This document shows positions 50,301 to 61,413 of a stretch of 64,000 nt of DNA, piece after piece. The notes under the pieces were generated by a model that was not told the origin of the DNA, searched no databases, and worked only from the letters and a program-made list of their open reading frames with translations. This stretch comes from Symbiodinium natans (Eukaryota; Sar; Dinophyceae; Suessiales; Symbiodiniaceae). The stretch covers positions 575,501-639,500 of the forward strand of contig CAJNDS010002457.1 in assembly GCA_905221605.1 (NCBI GenBank), given 5' to 3'. The position numbers and the translations under genes were made by a program. Position 1 is the stretch's first letter, and each line of letters opens with the position of its first letter.

Positions 50301-53300
50301 GGGTTTGGGTTTAGGGCCCAAGCCCGGATGCAAAAGGGTTTAGGGTTGAGGGTGTATAAGGGCCGAGGGCTTGGGGCTCTGGAGGGAGTGGTCGAAGTTA
50401 TGGGTTCGTACGTTTTTTGCGGGAGTTGAGGGATTTAGGAGTCTAGGGTTTCTTCGTGTTGTTGGATTTGCGGGGTCCCCAGATGAGCACTCTATACCGT
50501 AGTCCTTCTGGGTAGAGGATCCATGGCTCGCTGAGGAAGGCTGTTTTGAGCGACTTTGTAGATGCTGGCAGATCTTGAAAAGACCTTAGTACTGTAGCTG
50601 AGTGAGTACACTTGACACTTTTTGGGGTACCATAAATCTCTACAACACTAAAAGTGTATACTTTTTCCGGGGGCTTATGAACTCAGCAACTAAGAAAAGA
50701 CACCTTTCGCATATCTGGGCTTGGAGCCGCTGAAGCCGACTGAGACAGGCAGACATGCAACTGACGGCTTGCGGTGGTACTTACCTGGCCAATAGTTGAA
50801 CCCTAAAACCTAAACCCTAAACCGTGGGGTTTCCTTCTTTTACTAGGATTCATCAAGTTTAACCATTTTTCCCCTAGGTTCTCGGAGAAGTAAGGGTAAG
50901 AATCGTAGTAAGACAGTAGCAAATCGTCATGATGGTCGTCATGGGAATCGTAGCACAACCGTGGTGTTGATAGTAGGCATTAACCCTGAGCCCGAAACCC
51001 TAAACCTTCTCTTGATGGGCTTCAGGGTTTCCCTGCACAGGACGGCGCTGCCTCAGACGGGCGGCACCCAACTCAGGCATTTCCCAAGCCCTAACACAGT
51101 TCCTGCTCAATGCTGCCAAGGGTCCACACCCAATCCCAACTTTTTCGCCCATGGGTATAGCTGGGACGAGATGTGTTGCGCGTTGTTGTTGCCTGCCGTC
51201 ATGTCATGCATGAGGAGGTTTACGATCTTTGAGGTTCGGGCTAAAGCTCGTCGCACAGTGGAGAAGTTTGGACAACCGGCCACTTGCCGTCCCATGAACG
51301 TTGGATCGTGCAGTAGCTGTGCACTTGCATTCCGTGCCCCACTCCCTCTGGGAGGTGCGTGGTTTGCATAGCACCCGAAAATCTGGAAGGTCGAACGCCC
51401 CCCAGCTCTACAGTCTACAGACCCCTCACTCCTCCCCGAGCTCAACCTTGAACCACAAACTCCTAGAGTCAGCCAAGGCTTGACTTAGAAAGACTGCACC
51501 GCGAACTTCGGCAGATGAAAGAGGACCTGGGTCCCCCAAAGTATGTCAAAACAAAGGCAGCCCAAGTCCCCCAAAAAAGGGCCATTGCTTTACATACTTC
51601 GGGGGGTCTAGGGTTTGAGATTTGGACCTTGGGACCTTGATAGGGATTGACTCCCAATAACGAGTGAACCCTTGAACTCTAAACCCTAAACCCTAAACCC
51701 TAAACCCTAAACCCTAAACCCTAAACCCCAAACCCTAAACCCTAAACCCTAAACCCTAAACCCTAAACCCTAAGCAAAAATAGTATTTGGACCTCCTGAA
51801 TCCCGGACCCGGGCTGCCTTCCAGGACCTCGGCTCGCTTCGCTCGCGGGCGCAAACGAAGGCCCGGGTCTGCACTTTGGGTTTAGGGTTTAGGGTTTAGG
51901 GTTTAGGGTTTAGGGTTTAGGGTTTAGGGTTTAGGGTTTAGGGTTTAGGGTTTAGGGTTTAGGGTTTAGGGTTTAGGGTTTAGGCTTTACGGTTTAGGGT
52001 TTGGGGTTTGGGGTTTAGGGTTTGACACATGGAATATGGAAAGTTTAGGGTTTTGGGTTTAAGGTTTGCGGTCATTTAGGGTCTCCAAAAATATCCTGTG
52101 CATGATCTGTTTCTTTTGCACCCCGCCTATGGCTTGTTATTGGAGAACGTGACGCCCGGTGACCATCAGATATGCCATGCGAGAGCCTTCGTTTTGCCTG
52201 CATATAGGGCGCATGTAGGGTTGTTAGAATTCACTGGGTCACGGTCCCTTGCTATGCCCATGAAGCGAAAGCAGCTTTCCTTTAATTCTTGCATGTACAT
52301 ACTGTCACCAAATATCCCCAAGTCAACCCTAAACCCTAAACTAAATGAACCCTAAACTAAATTAACCCTAAACCCTGTCTGCCTGAGGGATGTTCCCCGC
52401 TCACATTAACAGCCTTAGTCGGGATTATAATCGGGGTACTTTTATCCCTACTACGGAGTATAAAGGCGATAGCATCCCAAGGTTCAGCCCTAAACCCCAA
52501 ATCCTAAACCTTAAGCCCAAAGCCCTAAACCCCAAATCCTAAACCCCAAATCCTAAACCCTAAACCCTAAACCCTAAACCCTAAACCCGAAGCCCTAATT
52601 CCCAAATCTTACATCCTTCTAGATCCCATGCCTTCGCCTGCTCTCAAGGAGGCGCTGTTGGAACAGGCTGGTGCCGAGTTGGAAGAGCCGCGCACTCGAG
52701 CAAACTTCGCGACTTGAGGAGTCTTTGGGTTTAGGTTTTAGGGCTTAGGGCTTCGGGTTTTGGTTTGGGGTTTAGGGTTTAGGGTTTAGGGTTTAGAGGG
52801 GCCTCCTAGTGATGCGGCTGAGGGTTTAGGGTTTAGGGTGACCGAATGAACCCCAAAAAAGGTGTATGGTTCATATACCTTAGTAGGGATTGTGGTAGTC
52901 TAGGGTAGATGACGATGCAGAGTTCGAAGCCCACTGAATAGGGGTATAGTGGTATAGCTTAGGTTATAAGTCCCTTAAATCAAGTCCGTATGATCAAGGT
53001 GCCCTTACTTGTAAGTGTCATCCACATCAAATGTGTACTCTAAACCCTAAACCCTAAAGTCTTTGGCCAAGGACGGTCCAGAGGCTGTCTCAGGTATCCA
53101 ACGAGAAGGCGCCGAAACCTGCTGGTCTGGAGATGTTTTTAGGGATGTAGGATTTTGGGTTGAACTCTTCGAGCCCAGTTGTTAGGGTTTAGGGTTCAGG
53201 GTTCAGGGTTCAGGTCTTAGGGTTTAGGGTTTAGGGTTTGGGGTCCAACTCTTGGCTGGTATCTGTGCCGTGTCACAGCGTCTGCATGCTGAATTGTCGC

Positions 53301-54292
53301 GTTGCGCAGCTCTTGGCTCTCGTCCAAGTCTCCAGTCCGCTGAAGAATCGCACAGAAGGAAGCTTCAACACGGTGTGGGCTTGAACACCAGAAACCCCGG
53401 AAAGCACCAACACACCAACCTTATCTTCTGGCCCCTAACCCTAAACCCTAAAGCCTAAACCCTAAACCCTAAACCCCAAACCCTAAACCCTAAACCCTAA
53501 ACCCTAAACCGTGGCAAAAAACAAAAAACCCTAAACCCTAAACCCTAAACCCTGTGCTGCGAAGCCAGGCGAAGCTGCAGTTCGAAGTTGCGGACCAAGG
53601 CCCCGCCCGGCAACACTCGAGGTATCAGGTTACGGCTACAATGAGGGGCCCCCTTACTATACTAACTAGAGTTTAGGGTTTAGGGTTTAGGGTTTAGGGT
53701 TTAGGGTTTAGGGTTTATAGGGCTACAATGAGGGGCCCCCTTACTATACTAACTAGAGTTTAGGGTTTACGGTTTAGGGTTTAGGGTTTATAGGGCTACA
53801 ATGAGGTGCCCCCTTACTATACTACACTACTATTTTCGTTGGAACTTAGCACAATATCGAGTAACCTTCGAGAAACATCATGATCCCTATATCGCGTTTA
53901 AACGGAAGTGTTTTTGGGTTTTTTCTGGGGTTCTTCAGCAGAGAGTAGTATACTAGCTAGAGTTCAGGGTGGGGATGTTCCCCGCGGGGGTACTACGACC
54001 CTATCAAGGATGTTAGTACAAGGGGGAGCATGCCGAGTTAAGAGACCTCTAGCCCAAGATAGGATCCTTATAGCCCAATTCAGGGCCCCGCTAACACTAC
54101 TTATAACTACAAGTATAACTAGGGGCTCCTACTTGTAGGGACTGCTGTGTGGTGCTTTGTAAACTGCCAGGGGGTTCAGGGTTTAGGGTCGGCCTTGTGC
54201 GTTGCAGAGGTATAGGGAAAGGTAGACAGCACGGGGTTCAGCGCGCTTTGCTCGCAGAAGCTCTCGCCCAACGCAAGAAGGTGTCACACACC
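47376..54292 (+). CDS. Exon islands of a probable coiled-coil protein
   Basis: Islands: 47376-47436 (GGKVRDLEARNDSIDLIVS), 48389-48457 (ANVARAACEQKLAEEPPAPR; joins the first in phase), 49515-49573 (QLIQRQGQEMQVLQATAP), about 50150-50233, about 52625-52722 (ALKEALLEQAGAELEEPRTR), about 53060-53130, about 53268-53391 (QRLHAELSRCAALGSRPSLQ), 53553-53621 (LRSQAKLQFEVADQGPARQH, ending at a GTATCAG donor) and about 54207-54292 (VQRALLAEALAQRKK). Glu/Gln/Leu/Arg-rich heptad-like composition recurs, suggesting a long coiled-coil protein (structural, flagellar or cytoskeletal type), but no family was identified. The joins are not proven. Introns would hold family F, K, I, D, H and A elements and many telomeric tracts. 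Confidence 0.4.
47437..47545 (+). mobile_element. Family F element after an exon-like island
   Basis: GTAGCCCCCTTGGGATG at the left, then TATTTTTCAGAGGGTTTTAG and GGGGCTATCCTAG at the right. Confidence 0.7.
48458..49514. other. Probable intron DNA with several elements
   Basis: 48458-48610 has AAGGAGGGACCCCTATATGG and TAAAAGGGTCCCTCCTTTAG as inverted ends. 48655-48775 is family K. 48895-49000 has TTTTTGGGCCCAAAGG, related to 38420-38500. 49400-49510 is CCCTAAA/CCCTAAAT. No coding sequence was seen. Confidence 0.6.
49574..50149. other. Gene-free stretch
   Basis: Degenerate telomere-like DNA at 49620-49680 and a TA-rich microsatellite at 49995-50070. Confidence 0.6.
50592..50693. mobile_element. 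Family I element
   Basis: TGTAGCTGAGTGAGTACACT at the left and TTATGAACTCAGCAACTAAG at the right. Confidence 0.85.
50694..52624. other. Stretch with family D and H elements, telomeric tracts and unsupported ORFs
   Basis: 50780-50897 is family D (TGGCCAATAGTTGAACCC, right end TCGGAGAAGTAAG). ORFs at 50961-51371 (+) and 51107-51445 (-) overlap on opposite strands, and neither shows a family. 51675-51775 is CCCTAAA and 51876-52022 is TTTAGGG, separated by a 100-bp unique stretch. 52389-52480 is family H. Confidence 0.6.
51876..52022. repeat. TTTAGGG tract, about 20 units
   Basis: One of the longest tracts. Only the last few units deviate. Confidence 0.95.
53635..53826. repeat. Three tandem units of half a family K element plus telomeric repeat
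   Basis: CTACAATGAGGGGCCCCCTT followed by ACTATACTAACTAGAG and then TTTAGGG units occurs at about 53635 and 53729. A third unit starts at 53795 with GAGGTGCCCCC. Confidence 0.85.
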
Positions 54293-54469
54293 AGCAGAAA
54301 CGACCCTAGCACGCTTGGGGCAGTCTGGCAGTGTCTCTCACTTCTGTTCTGAGTGGGTAGGGGCGTGAGGGGTTCAGGGTTTAGAGCTTTAGTGTGTCGC
54401 GGTTTAGGATGGTCTGAGGCTCTGTGTCAGTCAGCGCCGCTGAAGACGACAGGCGAAGATCGTACAGGC

Positions 54470-56727
54470 ATGGCCAGCCCTGAACAGCAGCGGCGCATTG
54501 ATGCCGAGGCACAGCTGCTGCAAGCGATCGCGGAAAATGACGTGGAGAGCCTGGCACCAGTCCTCCACGGCGACGTGCCGGTGAAGGAACTGCTGCGGCT
54601 GCGTGTGAAACCCACCTACAACGACTGCACGGATGACACGGGCTTCTACCACTCCATCGCCTCGTTCGGTCTCCGCTTTGGTCTTGGCGAGAACGCTGTG
54701 CAGCTTGCGAGCCGGAATGACTGCATGGAAGTGGCTGCTGCGCTGGAGGCAGCTGATGGCGACGGCCCAGGGCTCCTCGAAAGCCGCCTTTCCGCGGAAG
54801 CAGAGCTCCTCTCTGCAATTCAGAGTGACAGCGGCGAGCAGGTGCGGCGGGTCATGAAGAACAGCCTCGACCGGCACCTCCTCGCGCAGGCGGTGGTGAA
54901 GGACACCTACCATGTTGCTTCGGATCAAGGGGCCATCTACCACCCTGTAGCCTCCGACGGCCTGAGCTTCCAGATCGGTGACACGCTCCTGCGCTTGGCC
55001 CAGCGCAATGGCCGCCCCCGTGCCGCGCAGGCCCTGCAGCGCTGGCAGGTTGGACCCCTTGCGCGGCTGGCGCGGCTCGAGCCCGACGCGCCGGCAGGCC
55101 CGGCAGGCCCGGCAGGCCCGGCGGGCCCCGCCCCGCCCCCGGGGGACACTCCGATGGACGTGCAGGTCCGGCTGACGAATGCGATGCTTAGTAGTAGAGT
55201 AGGTAACCTTTAAGCCTCTTGGGTTAATATTATTCCCCTTATAATCCCAAAGGTTAACCTTTAAAACCGCTAGGTACTGGACAACTAAGGATGACCGGGG
55301 CAGACATCTGCACCATTAGTGCCAGCAGTCAGTGGACCATCGCGCTCCTCGCCCGAGCGGCAGCTTCCACGGCTCCCTCACCAGGTGCCTTGGGGCCATG
55401 GGGGGACCGAATCAGCCCTAAAATATGCTATACTGAGCTACGTACTACTTACTGTAACCCCTACTATAAGGTGCATATAGACCCTAAACCCATTTGGGGT
55501 TCATTTGGTCGTTAAGGTGGCTGCCGCCTCTTCCTCAAGGGCGCTGCCGCGCTGACCGCGGGCACGGTGCTGGCAGACTTGCAGGAGGAGGGGCCCCTCG
55601 TGTATTTCTAGAGTTATAAGGGCCCTAAAATGGGTTTAAGTACGAGCCAAAGTTAGTATAAAAGAAGGGGCCCTTACTTGCAGGAGGAAGATGAAGAGGT
55701 CGTCCAGCTGTCCACCATCGTGATGAGTGCCGTCGATGGCGTGTACATGGCTACGATCAAGTTAGGGGACAATGACCCGGACGCCGACCTGGTAGGTGGC
55801 CGTGGTCAGCACCTGATTGGCGGCCACGCCAGGGGCTGCGACCCCCCGGCGCGCCTCTTCCTGAAGCTGGAGAGAGAGGGTGCGGCCAAATTCATGTATC
55901 TTAGGGGTACTTGGAAATCATATTTTGATTTTTTGGGGGCAATATCATTCCGAAGAAACAGCAAAAATTAAATTTTTGCTAGGGTTCCAAGTTCAGTATA
56001 GGTATCACAAGCAGCCCTTGGATAGAGGCCATTGTGCAGGGTCGTTTGGAGGTCGCTGGGTGCATGCCACTGGCACCTGGAAATACAGCGTCCCAGGGGT
56101 GGAGGTGCCTTAGGGACCAAATGGACCCTAAAATTGGGGCCACATACCCTATACTGCTATGATCCCTCTGCTACCCTATACTACTATGATCCCTATCATA
56201 AGGTATATGAACCAGAAACCCTTTTAAGGTTCATACTTAGCCCTTATAGGTGCTTCTGACGGACGGCAAGGAAGGCCACTTTAAGCAAGGCACGCCGATG
56301 GGGCGCGACCGCTTCCGACAGCAGCAGGCTATCCTCCTGGCCATGGTAAAGCACCTTGAGGACCAAATGAAGCTTAAAAGGGTTTATAGTTCATAATACC
56401 TTAAAGGGGTATAAAGTGAAGCTTAAAAGGGTTCATGGTTCATAATACCTTAATGGAGATTATAGTAGTATAGGGTATAAAATATAACTTAAAAGGGTTT
56501 ATGGTTCGAATATGCCTGAATAGGGATGACAGTGGTACAGGGTATATATGGCCCCCAATTTTTAGGGTTCTTTTCATCCCCCAAGGCAGGGCCAGTTCGA
56601 CGTCGTCCAGAGTGAAGGGCGCCTTCCACATGGTTCGAGGCCAGCCACGGTGCCCGTGGGCGCCGCGTTGGTGAAGCAGAAAGGGCAGGAGACTGAATTC
56701 GAGCGGCTGTTCGCAGGACGAGCCTGA
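54470..56727 (+). CDS. Unidentified 459-residue protein with an internal duplication, 7 exons
   Basis: Exons: 54470-55182, 55290-55384, 55517-55584, 55684-55879, 56040-56104, 56250-56350 and 56586-56727 (TGA). They total 1380 bases, exactly 460 codons, with all joins in frame. Exon 1 holds two related units of about 100 residues. One contains KPTYNDCTDDTGFYHSIASF, GLRFGLGENAVQLASRND; the other KDTYHVASDQGAIYHPVASD, GLSFQIGDTLLRLAQRNG. A Pro-Ala-Gly tandem linker follows, then later segments such as GCRLFLKGAAALTAGTVLAD, VMSAVDGVYMATIKLGDNDP, GGRWVHATGTWKYSVPGVEV and LLTDGKEGHFKQGTPMGRDR. No signal peptide or membrane segment is seen, so it is probably cytosolic. No family was recognised. The ATG is well placed after stops. 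Least certain is the intron at 55880-56039. Donors are GA, GT, GA, GT, GT and GC. Confidence 0.75.
55183..55289 (+). mobile_element. Family C introner, GA-AG, in the 459-residue gene
   Basis: TAGTAGTAGAGTAGGTAACC at the left and TTATAATCCCAAAGGTTAAC inside, ending TGGACAACTAAG. GATG is repeated at the boundaries; the join gives TNAMTGADI. Confidence 0.9.
55385..55516 (+). mobile_element. Family A introner, GT-AG
   Basis: GGGGACCGAATCAGCCCTAA at the left and GGGTTCATTTGGTCGTTAAG at the right. GTG is repeated; the join gives SPGGCRLFLKG. Confidence 0.9.
55585..55683 (+). mobile_element. Family K introner with an 11-bp target duplication, GA-AG
   Basis: TTGCAGGAGGA occurs at 55579-55589 and 55678-55688. 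GGGGCCCCTCGTG at the left and AAGGGGCCCTTACTTG at the right are inverted ends. Confidence 0.9.
56105..56249 (+). mobile_element. Family A introner with an internal duplication, GT-AG
   Basis: AGGGACCAAATGGACCCTAA at the left and AAGGTTCATACTTAGCCCTT at the right. TACCCTATACT and CTATGATCCCT occur twice. GTGC is repeated at the boundaries. Confidence 0.9.
56351..56585 (+). mobile_element. Family A introner with triplicated inner units, GC-AG
   Basis: GAGGACCAAATGAAGCTTAA at the left and TAGGGTTCTTTTCATCCCCC at the right. AACTTAAAAGGGTTTATGGT-type units occur three times. GCA is repeated; the join gives AMVKQGQFDVV. Confidence 0.9.
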
Positions 56728-57448
56728 GGTATCCCAACGAGTTTGCTGTTGGTGCTCGGCCTTACAAGGCCTCCGAACGCGCAACCATCCGACAGCAAAC
56801 TCCCAGCCCCATGACATAGAACAGGAACAGCAACAAGCGCAAGTCACAGCAAAGTCATGGTAAAATTACTTCTGTCCCAGCCATCCGCAGCAAGGTCAGC
56901 AAGGTACAGAGTAGAAACGCTGACGCTCCGAGTGCTGGTGGCGCAAAAAGCGGGCGGATGCATTCCGAGGTTGATGTACAGCATGTGTTGAAACCCTAAA
57001 CTATGCAAAATGACATATCATGGAGAGCATTATAGATTGTATTGGTCGGTGGTTTCTTTAAGTAGGGTTTCTGTTTTGTAGGGGGTTCTGATTAGGGTAC
57101 CTAGGGGCTATATGAAGGTATAGTGGTAACAGATAAAGAGGCCACCGGCCCTTCATAAATTATTGCGGGTTTGTGTATTCAGGGATGCAAGAAGGGTACT
57201 GAGCGCTAAGCCCAACAGGCCAGAGGGTTGTGCTCCCTCAGGTGCCGAAGCGGTTGCAGTGTGGCTAGTCTGCTTGTCGGGTTTCCCCCAAAAATCTTGG
57301 GCTTAAACTGACCCTAGACCCAAAACATTCTCGGCCGACTTGTAGACGAGAGGAGACTAAACCCTATAAACCCTATAAACCCCCTAAACAGTGAGACACC
57401 GGATACCCTTAGCGGATAGCATGGCGGTGTACTGCCGGATGAGGCAAG
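56728..57448. other. 3' flank, unique sequence with little telomeric repeat
   Basis: No coding frame with support. The only structure seen is short telomere-like pieces near 57355-57385. The family A/B-type 135-residue minus-strand frame at 56440-56847 is antisense to exon 7 and to intron DNA. Confidence 0.5.
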
Positions 57449-60400
57449 GCGATTGCACAGCTGCGCCAGCGCCTTCAGACGGCGGAGGCCAGAGCAGGTT
57501 TTGGGGTTTAGGGTTTAGGGTTTTAGGGTTTTAGGGTTTTAGGGTTTAGGGTTTTAGAGTTTAGGGTTTCGGGCCGGGATTTCAAGGGATTGGGACTCGC
57601 ACGCCTAAGGTTGTACACCCACAGGTTCCCCTGAATATACTCCTATTAATATGGCCCTTATGCTACCTTAAGGATCTTGAACAGGCCAAGGGTACAACCT
57701 AATTGATCGGAAGATGCTTGTCCAGGGAACCCCAAAACCATAATTAAACCCTAAAACCCCGAAAACCCCTAAACCCACAACCCTCGAACAGGGGAGCTGA
57801 TCCAGGGGTTTCGGATGCCTTTATAGGAGGATTACGACTTGTTCAGCGTGCCTTTTAGGGTTTAGGGGCTTCAGGGCGTTAACCTAAACCCTAAACCCTA
57901 AACCCTAAACCCTAAACCCTAAACCCTAAACCCTATGCCGCGAGACAGGCGCAGCTCTTAGAAGCCGTGCAGGAGAACAGGCCGAGCGAAGTCTTCGTGG
58001 CTCTTTTCAGGATGGCTTTTGAGGGGAATGAGGAGGGACCCCCTTAGAAGGGACCCTTAATCTTACTCCCTTTCATAACCCCTATATATATATGTATATA
58101 AATAAATAAATATATATATATATGTATTTATATATATGTATATGTATATATACCTAATATAGTCTCTGTATACCTCAGTAGCCCCTCAATAACCTTGGCT
58201 GGTGTGTGGGGGTGTGCCGACAAGCAGTAACTAGAATCGGGTTTTGGGGGCTATTATAGTATACTTAAATAGAAAACAGAGGGGGTATTCTTAGTAAGTA
58301 TTCCGACGCCTACTTATATAACCCCCTGTATCTAACCCCAACCGGAATGGAGGATTGAAGGGAATTTTTCGAGCAGTCCGGGGGGGGAAACCGGCTGACG
58401 GGCCCAAGTTGCGCGAGAGAGAAAAAGGGTCCTCGGACTTGGGGCTACGTATTTAGGGTTTAGGGTTTAGTTTAGGGTTTAGGGTTACCCCCCACCCCTC
58501 CACCCCCTCCCCAGCGACGAAAGCCAACACCCTCAACCCCTGGACCTTGGCATGTTCCCCCCCTATTCTAACAGTCCTCAATAGGAAGTATAGCACGCCC
58601 CCTATGAAAATCCGCTTTAGTAGGGACTGTGAGAATAAGGGAGAACATCCCAACCCTAAACCCTAAACCCTAAACCCTGCGCTTGAGTGGGAATCTGGCG
58701 GATTGTCATGGTGAGAACCTTCCAACCGAGTCCTTGCCTGCCTTGTGCGAGCGCGAGAGCCGAAACCCTAAACCCTAAACCCTAAACGCTAAACCCTAAA
58801 CCCTAAACCCCAAACCCTAAACCCTAAAGCCTAAAGCCTAAAGCCTAAACCAACCCTTCAAATCCTCACAGGGCTGAAGTGGAGTCGGCCTTCCTTCTTG
58901 GAGAGGCGGGGCGAAAATGGGGCTTCATGGGTGAAACTTGGGATGTGCCCCCTTCTACTAGCAGTCCTTATACGGATTATACTTGGGGGGTTAGGGTTTA
59001 GGGTTTAGGGTTTAGGGTTTAGGGCTTCTTAGTATAAGAGGAAACATCCCGAAGTGAAACATGCAAAAGCGGTTTGGAGATACGGTTGGGGGGCCAACTC
59101 TGAAACAGAAACAGGCGTTGAAGGGCTTGGGCGGGGACATTTTATGTTTTCCCTTATTGGGGTTAGGAGGATCATAGTCAGGAATATTTTTTAGAGGGTT
59201 TTAATTAAGGGCAATTATGAAAGATTAAGATGTAGGGTTGGGAGAGAGTTTAGGGTGTATAAGGGCTTGAGGTTTTTGTGGCTCGGTTCTGTTCGAGTGG
59301 AGTTGGCCACCTTCTGCAGAGTTTCCTTTGCGCACAGGATTCGGAGGTCAGGGGGTACTGAAGAACCTGGCTAACGAACCCTACTTGATATCTTACGAGT
59401 TGCCGTAGCGAGATTCAATATATTATAGGGTGTTGTAGCACACTAGAGTGAGCACACTTTACACTTTTTGGGATACCATAATCCCCTATAGAACTGAAAG
59501 TGTAGACTTTTTTGGGGCTGATGAACTCAGCAACTAAGCTACTCTGAAGAGGCTCCTAAACCCTCAGCCTCGCCCCAAGCCTTTGTCAAGAGCGCTTCGT
59601 GGCCTTGACAGACGGGTAGTGTACCTTACTAAAATTGGACATAGACGCTTTTTGAAGGTACAAGGTAGCCCTAAATCCGAAACTCTCTCCCTTTCAAGGT
59701 TACTTTAGGCAACTTGACTTGAAGGCTCACGGTACTTATTAACTGATTATAACTGTACTTAGTTATAGCTGTACTTATATCCATATTAGGGCACTTGACG
59801 ACCGCCGAAGCCTCCGCAGCCGAGGCGCGAAAGCAGCTGGCAGCGGCTGAGAGCACGAAGCGCTCCTTGACGGAAGGCCCATCCCCTGCTTGCCTAATGG
59901 GGAGATCTCGGGTTTAGGGCTTAGGGTTTAGGGTTTAGGTGAACGTGCTGCATCACGAGGCCTGTTGCAAAAAGGGTGAACGTAATGTCTAAACATGTAG
60001 GGTTTAATTGGGGTTGTGCGGGTTTGGGAGGTTTTGGGCTGATATTCCTGAAAGAAGCAAGAACATCTCTTTAATCTGTACCGAGCTCCAAGCACAGTGT
60101 AAACCCTAAACCCTAAACCCTAAACCCTAAACCCTAAACCCGGCTTGTCGTGTTCAGGGGCTTGTGCAGGGTTGAGGGGTGGGGCCGAACCTTTGGACTC
60201 CCAAACTTTGGACCTTGCATTGGGTTTAGGGTTTAGGGTTTAGGGTTTAGGGTTTAGGGTTTAGGGTTTAGGGCCGGTCCCGTCGAGCTTGGAAGATGGA
60301 CCTTTGGAATTCCTTGGGGACCAAATGAACCATCCATCAAAGGGTTTATGGCTCTTTGAACCTTACTACATCAGTGTTAGGGATCCTTTTTACTTTTTGG

Positions 60401-61413
60401 GTTGTGGGCTTTCTTATATATAAACAAAAAGGATCCTTTTTTCTTCCTAGGGGAACAGGGATTAAGCTTAATTGCAATGCGTGTAGTACAGGGTATATGG
60501 CCCCAAATTTTGGGGTTCTATTGGTCCCCCGGATTTGCCTCCCTGGTACTGGTAAGGAGTTCGCTGTGTCGGTTGGTCAGAGAACAGAGAGAGAGCGGGA
60601 GGTACGGAGAAAGGAGCACTCAGACCGTTTCGCGTGGCAGCTTTAACCCGTAAATGTTGGTGCAAACCCCTCACCAGGTCAGCAAGCCCATACATCCCAC
60701 ACGTCCCGCAGACATGGAGATGCAGGCTTCACTTTCTGGGTCGGCCTTGCTGCCCCAAAGGCCCATATCCACTCATGAAAGACTGAGCCCAAACCGCCCC
60801 TCCAACAAAATCATGAACACCCTTGTGTAGCTTCAGGTACATTCCTGAGGGCACATGCATCCATAGGGCAAATGCGTCTAGGGTTTTGAGTCTTGGTGAC
60901 TCTAAATCCTAAACCCTAAGAGCCTTATTTTAAGTTCAACGGTCGCGAGCCTGTCAGGCCTGGAGCTTGAGAAGTCGGCCCTTTGCCCAGCGAAATGGTT
61001 GGGTAGGGTTTAGGGGTTAGGGGTTCGGGTGTTAGAGTTTGCAAACTCTAAACTCCACAGCCCCAACAAGGGTGCCTGTTTTGGAGTGCTCTTATAATGA
61101 AAGACGATTGCATACTGGGGTACCTGAGGCATATATATCTCCTAGTCTAGCACGCGCCCATGTAGTGTCTTTGGGTTCACACTTCCAGCAGGCAGTGGAG
61201 TGATGTTCGACAGGGCTCCGAGAGTCAATCAAGCCTTCCTTGTTTTCGAGGTTCCATTATGAATCTTGGGCAACCTACATCAAAGCAGGTTTTGCGTTGA
61301 GGCTTTAGGGAACAGGTTTTGGGTTCGTATAAGAGTTCTTAGAAGGAACAACCGGGAAGCCTTCGCAGGAAGCGGAGCGCTTGAGGGCGGAGGTCGCGCG
61401 CCGCAAGCCCAGT
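57449..61413 (+). CDS. Exon islands of a second probable coiled-coil protein
   Basis: Islands: 57449-57497 (AIAQLRQRLQTAEARA), ending at GTTTTGGGGTTTAGGG, so the donor is the edge of a telomeric tract; about 57935-58012 (ARQAQLLEAVQENRPSEVFV); about 59796-59908 (TTAEASAAEARKQLAAAEST, then KRSLTEG); and about 61369-61413 (EAERLRAEVARRKP, after CTTCGCAG). All show Ala/Glu/Leu/Arg heptad-like composition. They resemble the islands at 47.4-54.3 kb, but the complete gene at 54470-56727 lies between, so two genes or a nested gene are both possible. Joins are not proven, and no family was identified. Confidence 0.4.
58085..58160. repeat. TA/TATG-rich microsatellite
   Basis: TATATATATATG, AAATAAATAAATA and TATGTATATG motifs. 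Confidence 0.9.
58545..59055. mobile_element. Two family H elements around a CCCTAAA tract
   Basis: 58548-58650: GGCATGTTCCCCCCC at the left and GGGAGAACATCCC at the right. 58938-59052: GGGATGTGCCCCCTTCTACT at the left and AGGAAACATCCCG at the right, with a TTTAGGG tract (58990-59030) in its centre. 58765-58850 is CCCTAAA, ending in CCTAAAG units. Confidence 0.8.
59130..59545. mobile_element. Family F element, then family I element
   Basis: 59140-59215 has GGAGGATCATAGTCAGGAAT and TTTTAGAGGGTTTTAATTAA. 59434-59540 has AGAGTGAGCACACTTTACAC at the left and TGATGAACTCAGCAACTAAG at the right. Confidence 0.75.
59909..61364. other. Probable intron or intergenic DNA
   Basis: Telomeric tracts lie at 59915-59938, 60101-60142 and 60222-60275. 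60316-60530 is a family A element (GGGGACCAAATGAACCATCC at the left, GGGGTTCTATTGGTCCCC at the right) that contains an inserted palindromic piece with TTTTTACTTTTTGGG and AAAAAGGATCCTTTTTTC. No supported coding sequence. Confidence 0.6.

Noticed and set aside
50961-51445. Overlapping 136-residue + and 112-residue minus ORFs
   Set aside because: Neither shows family motifs or splice context, and each could be a chance frame of the other.
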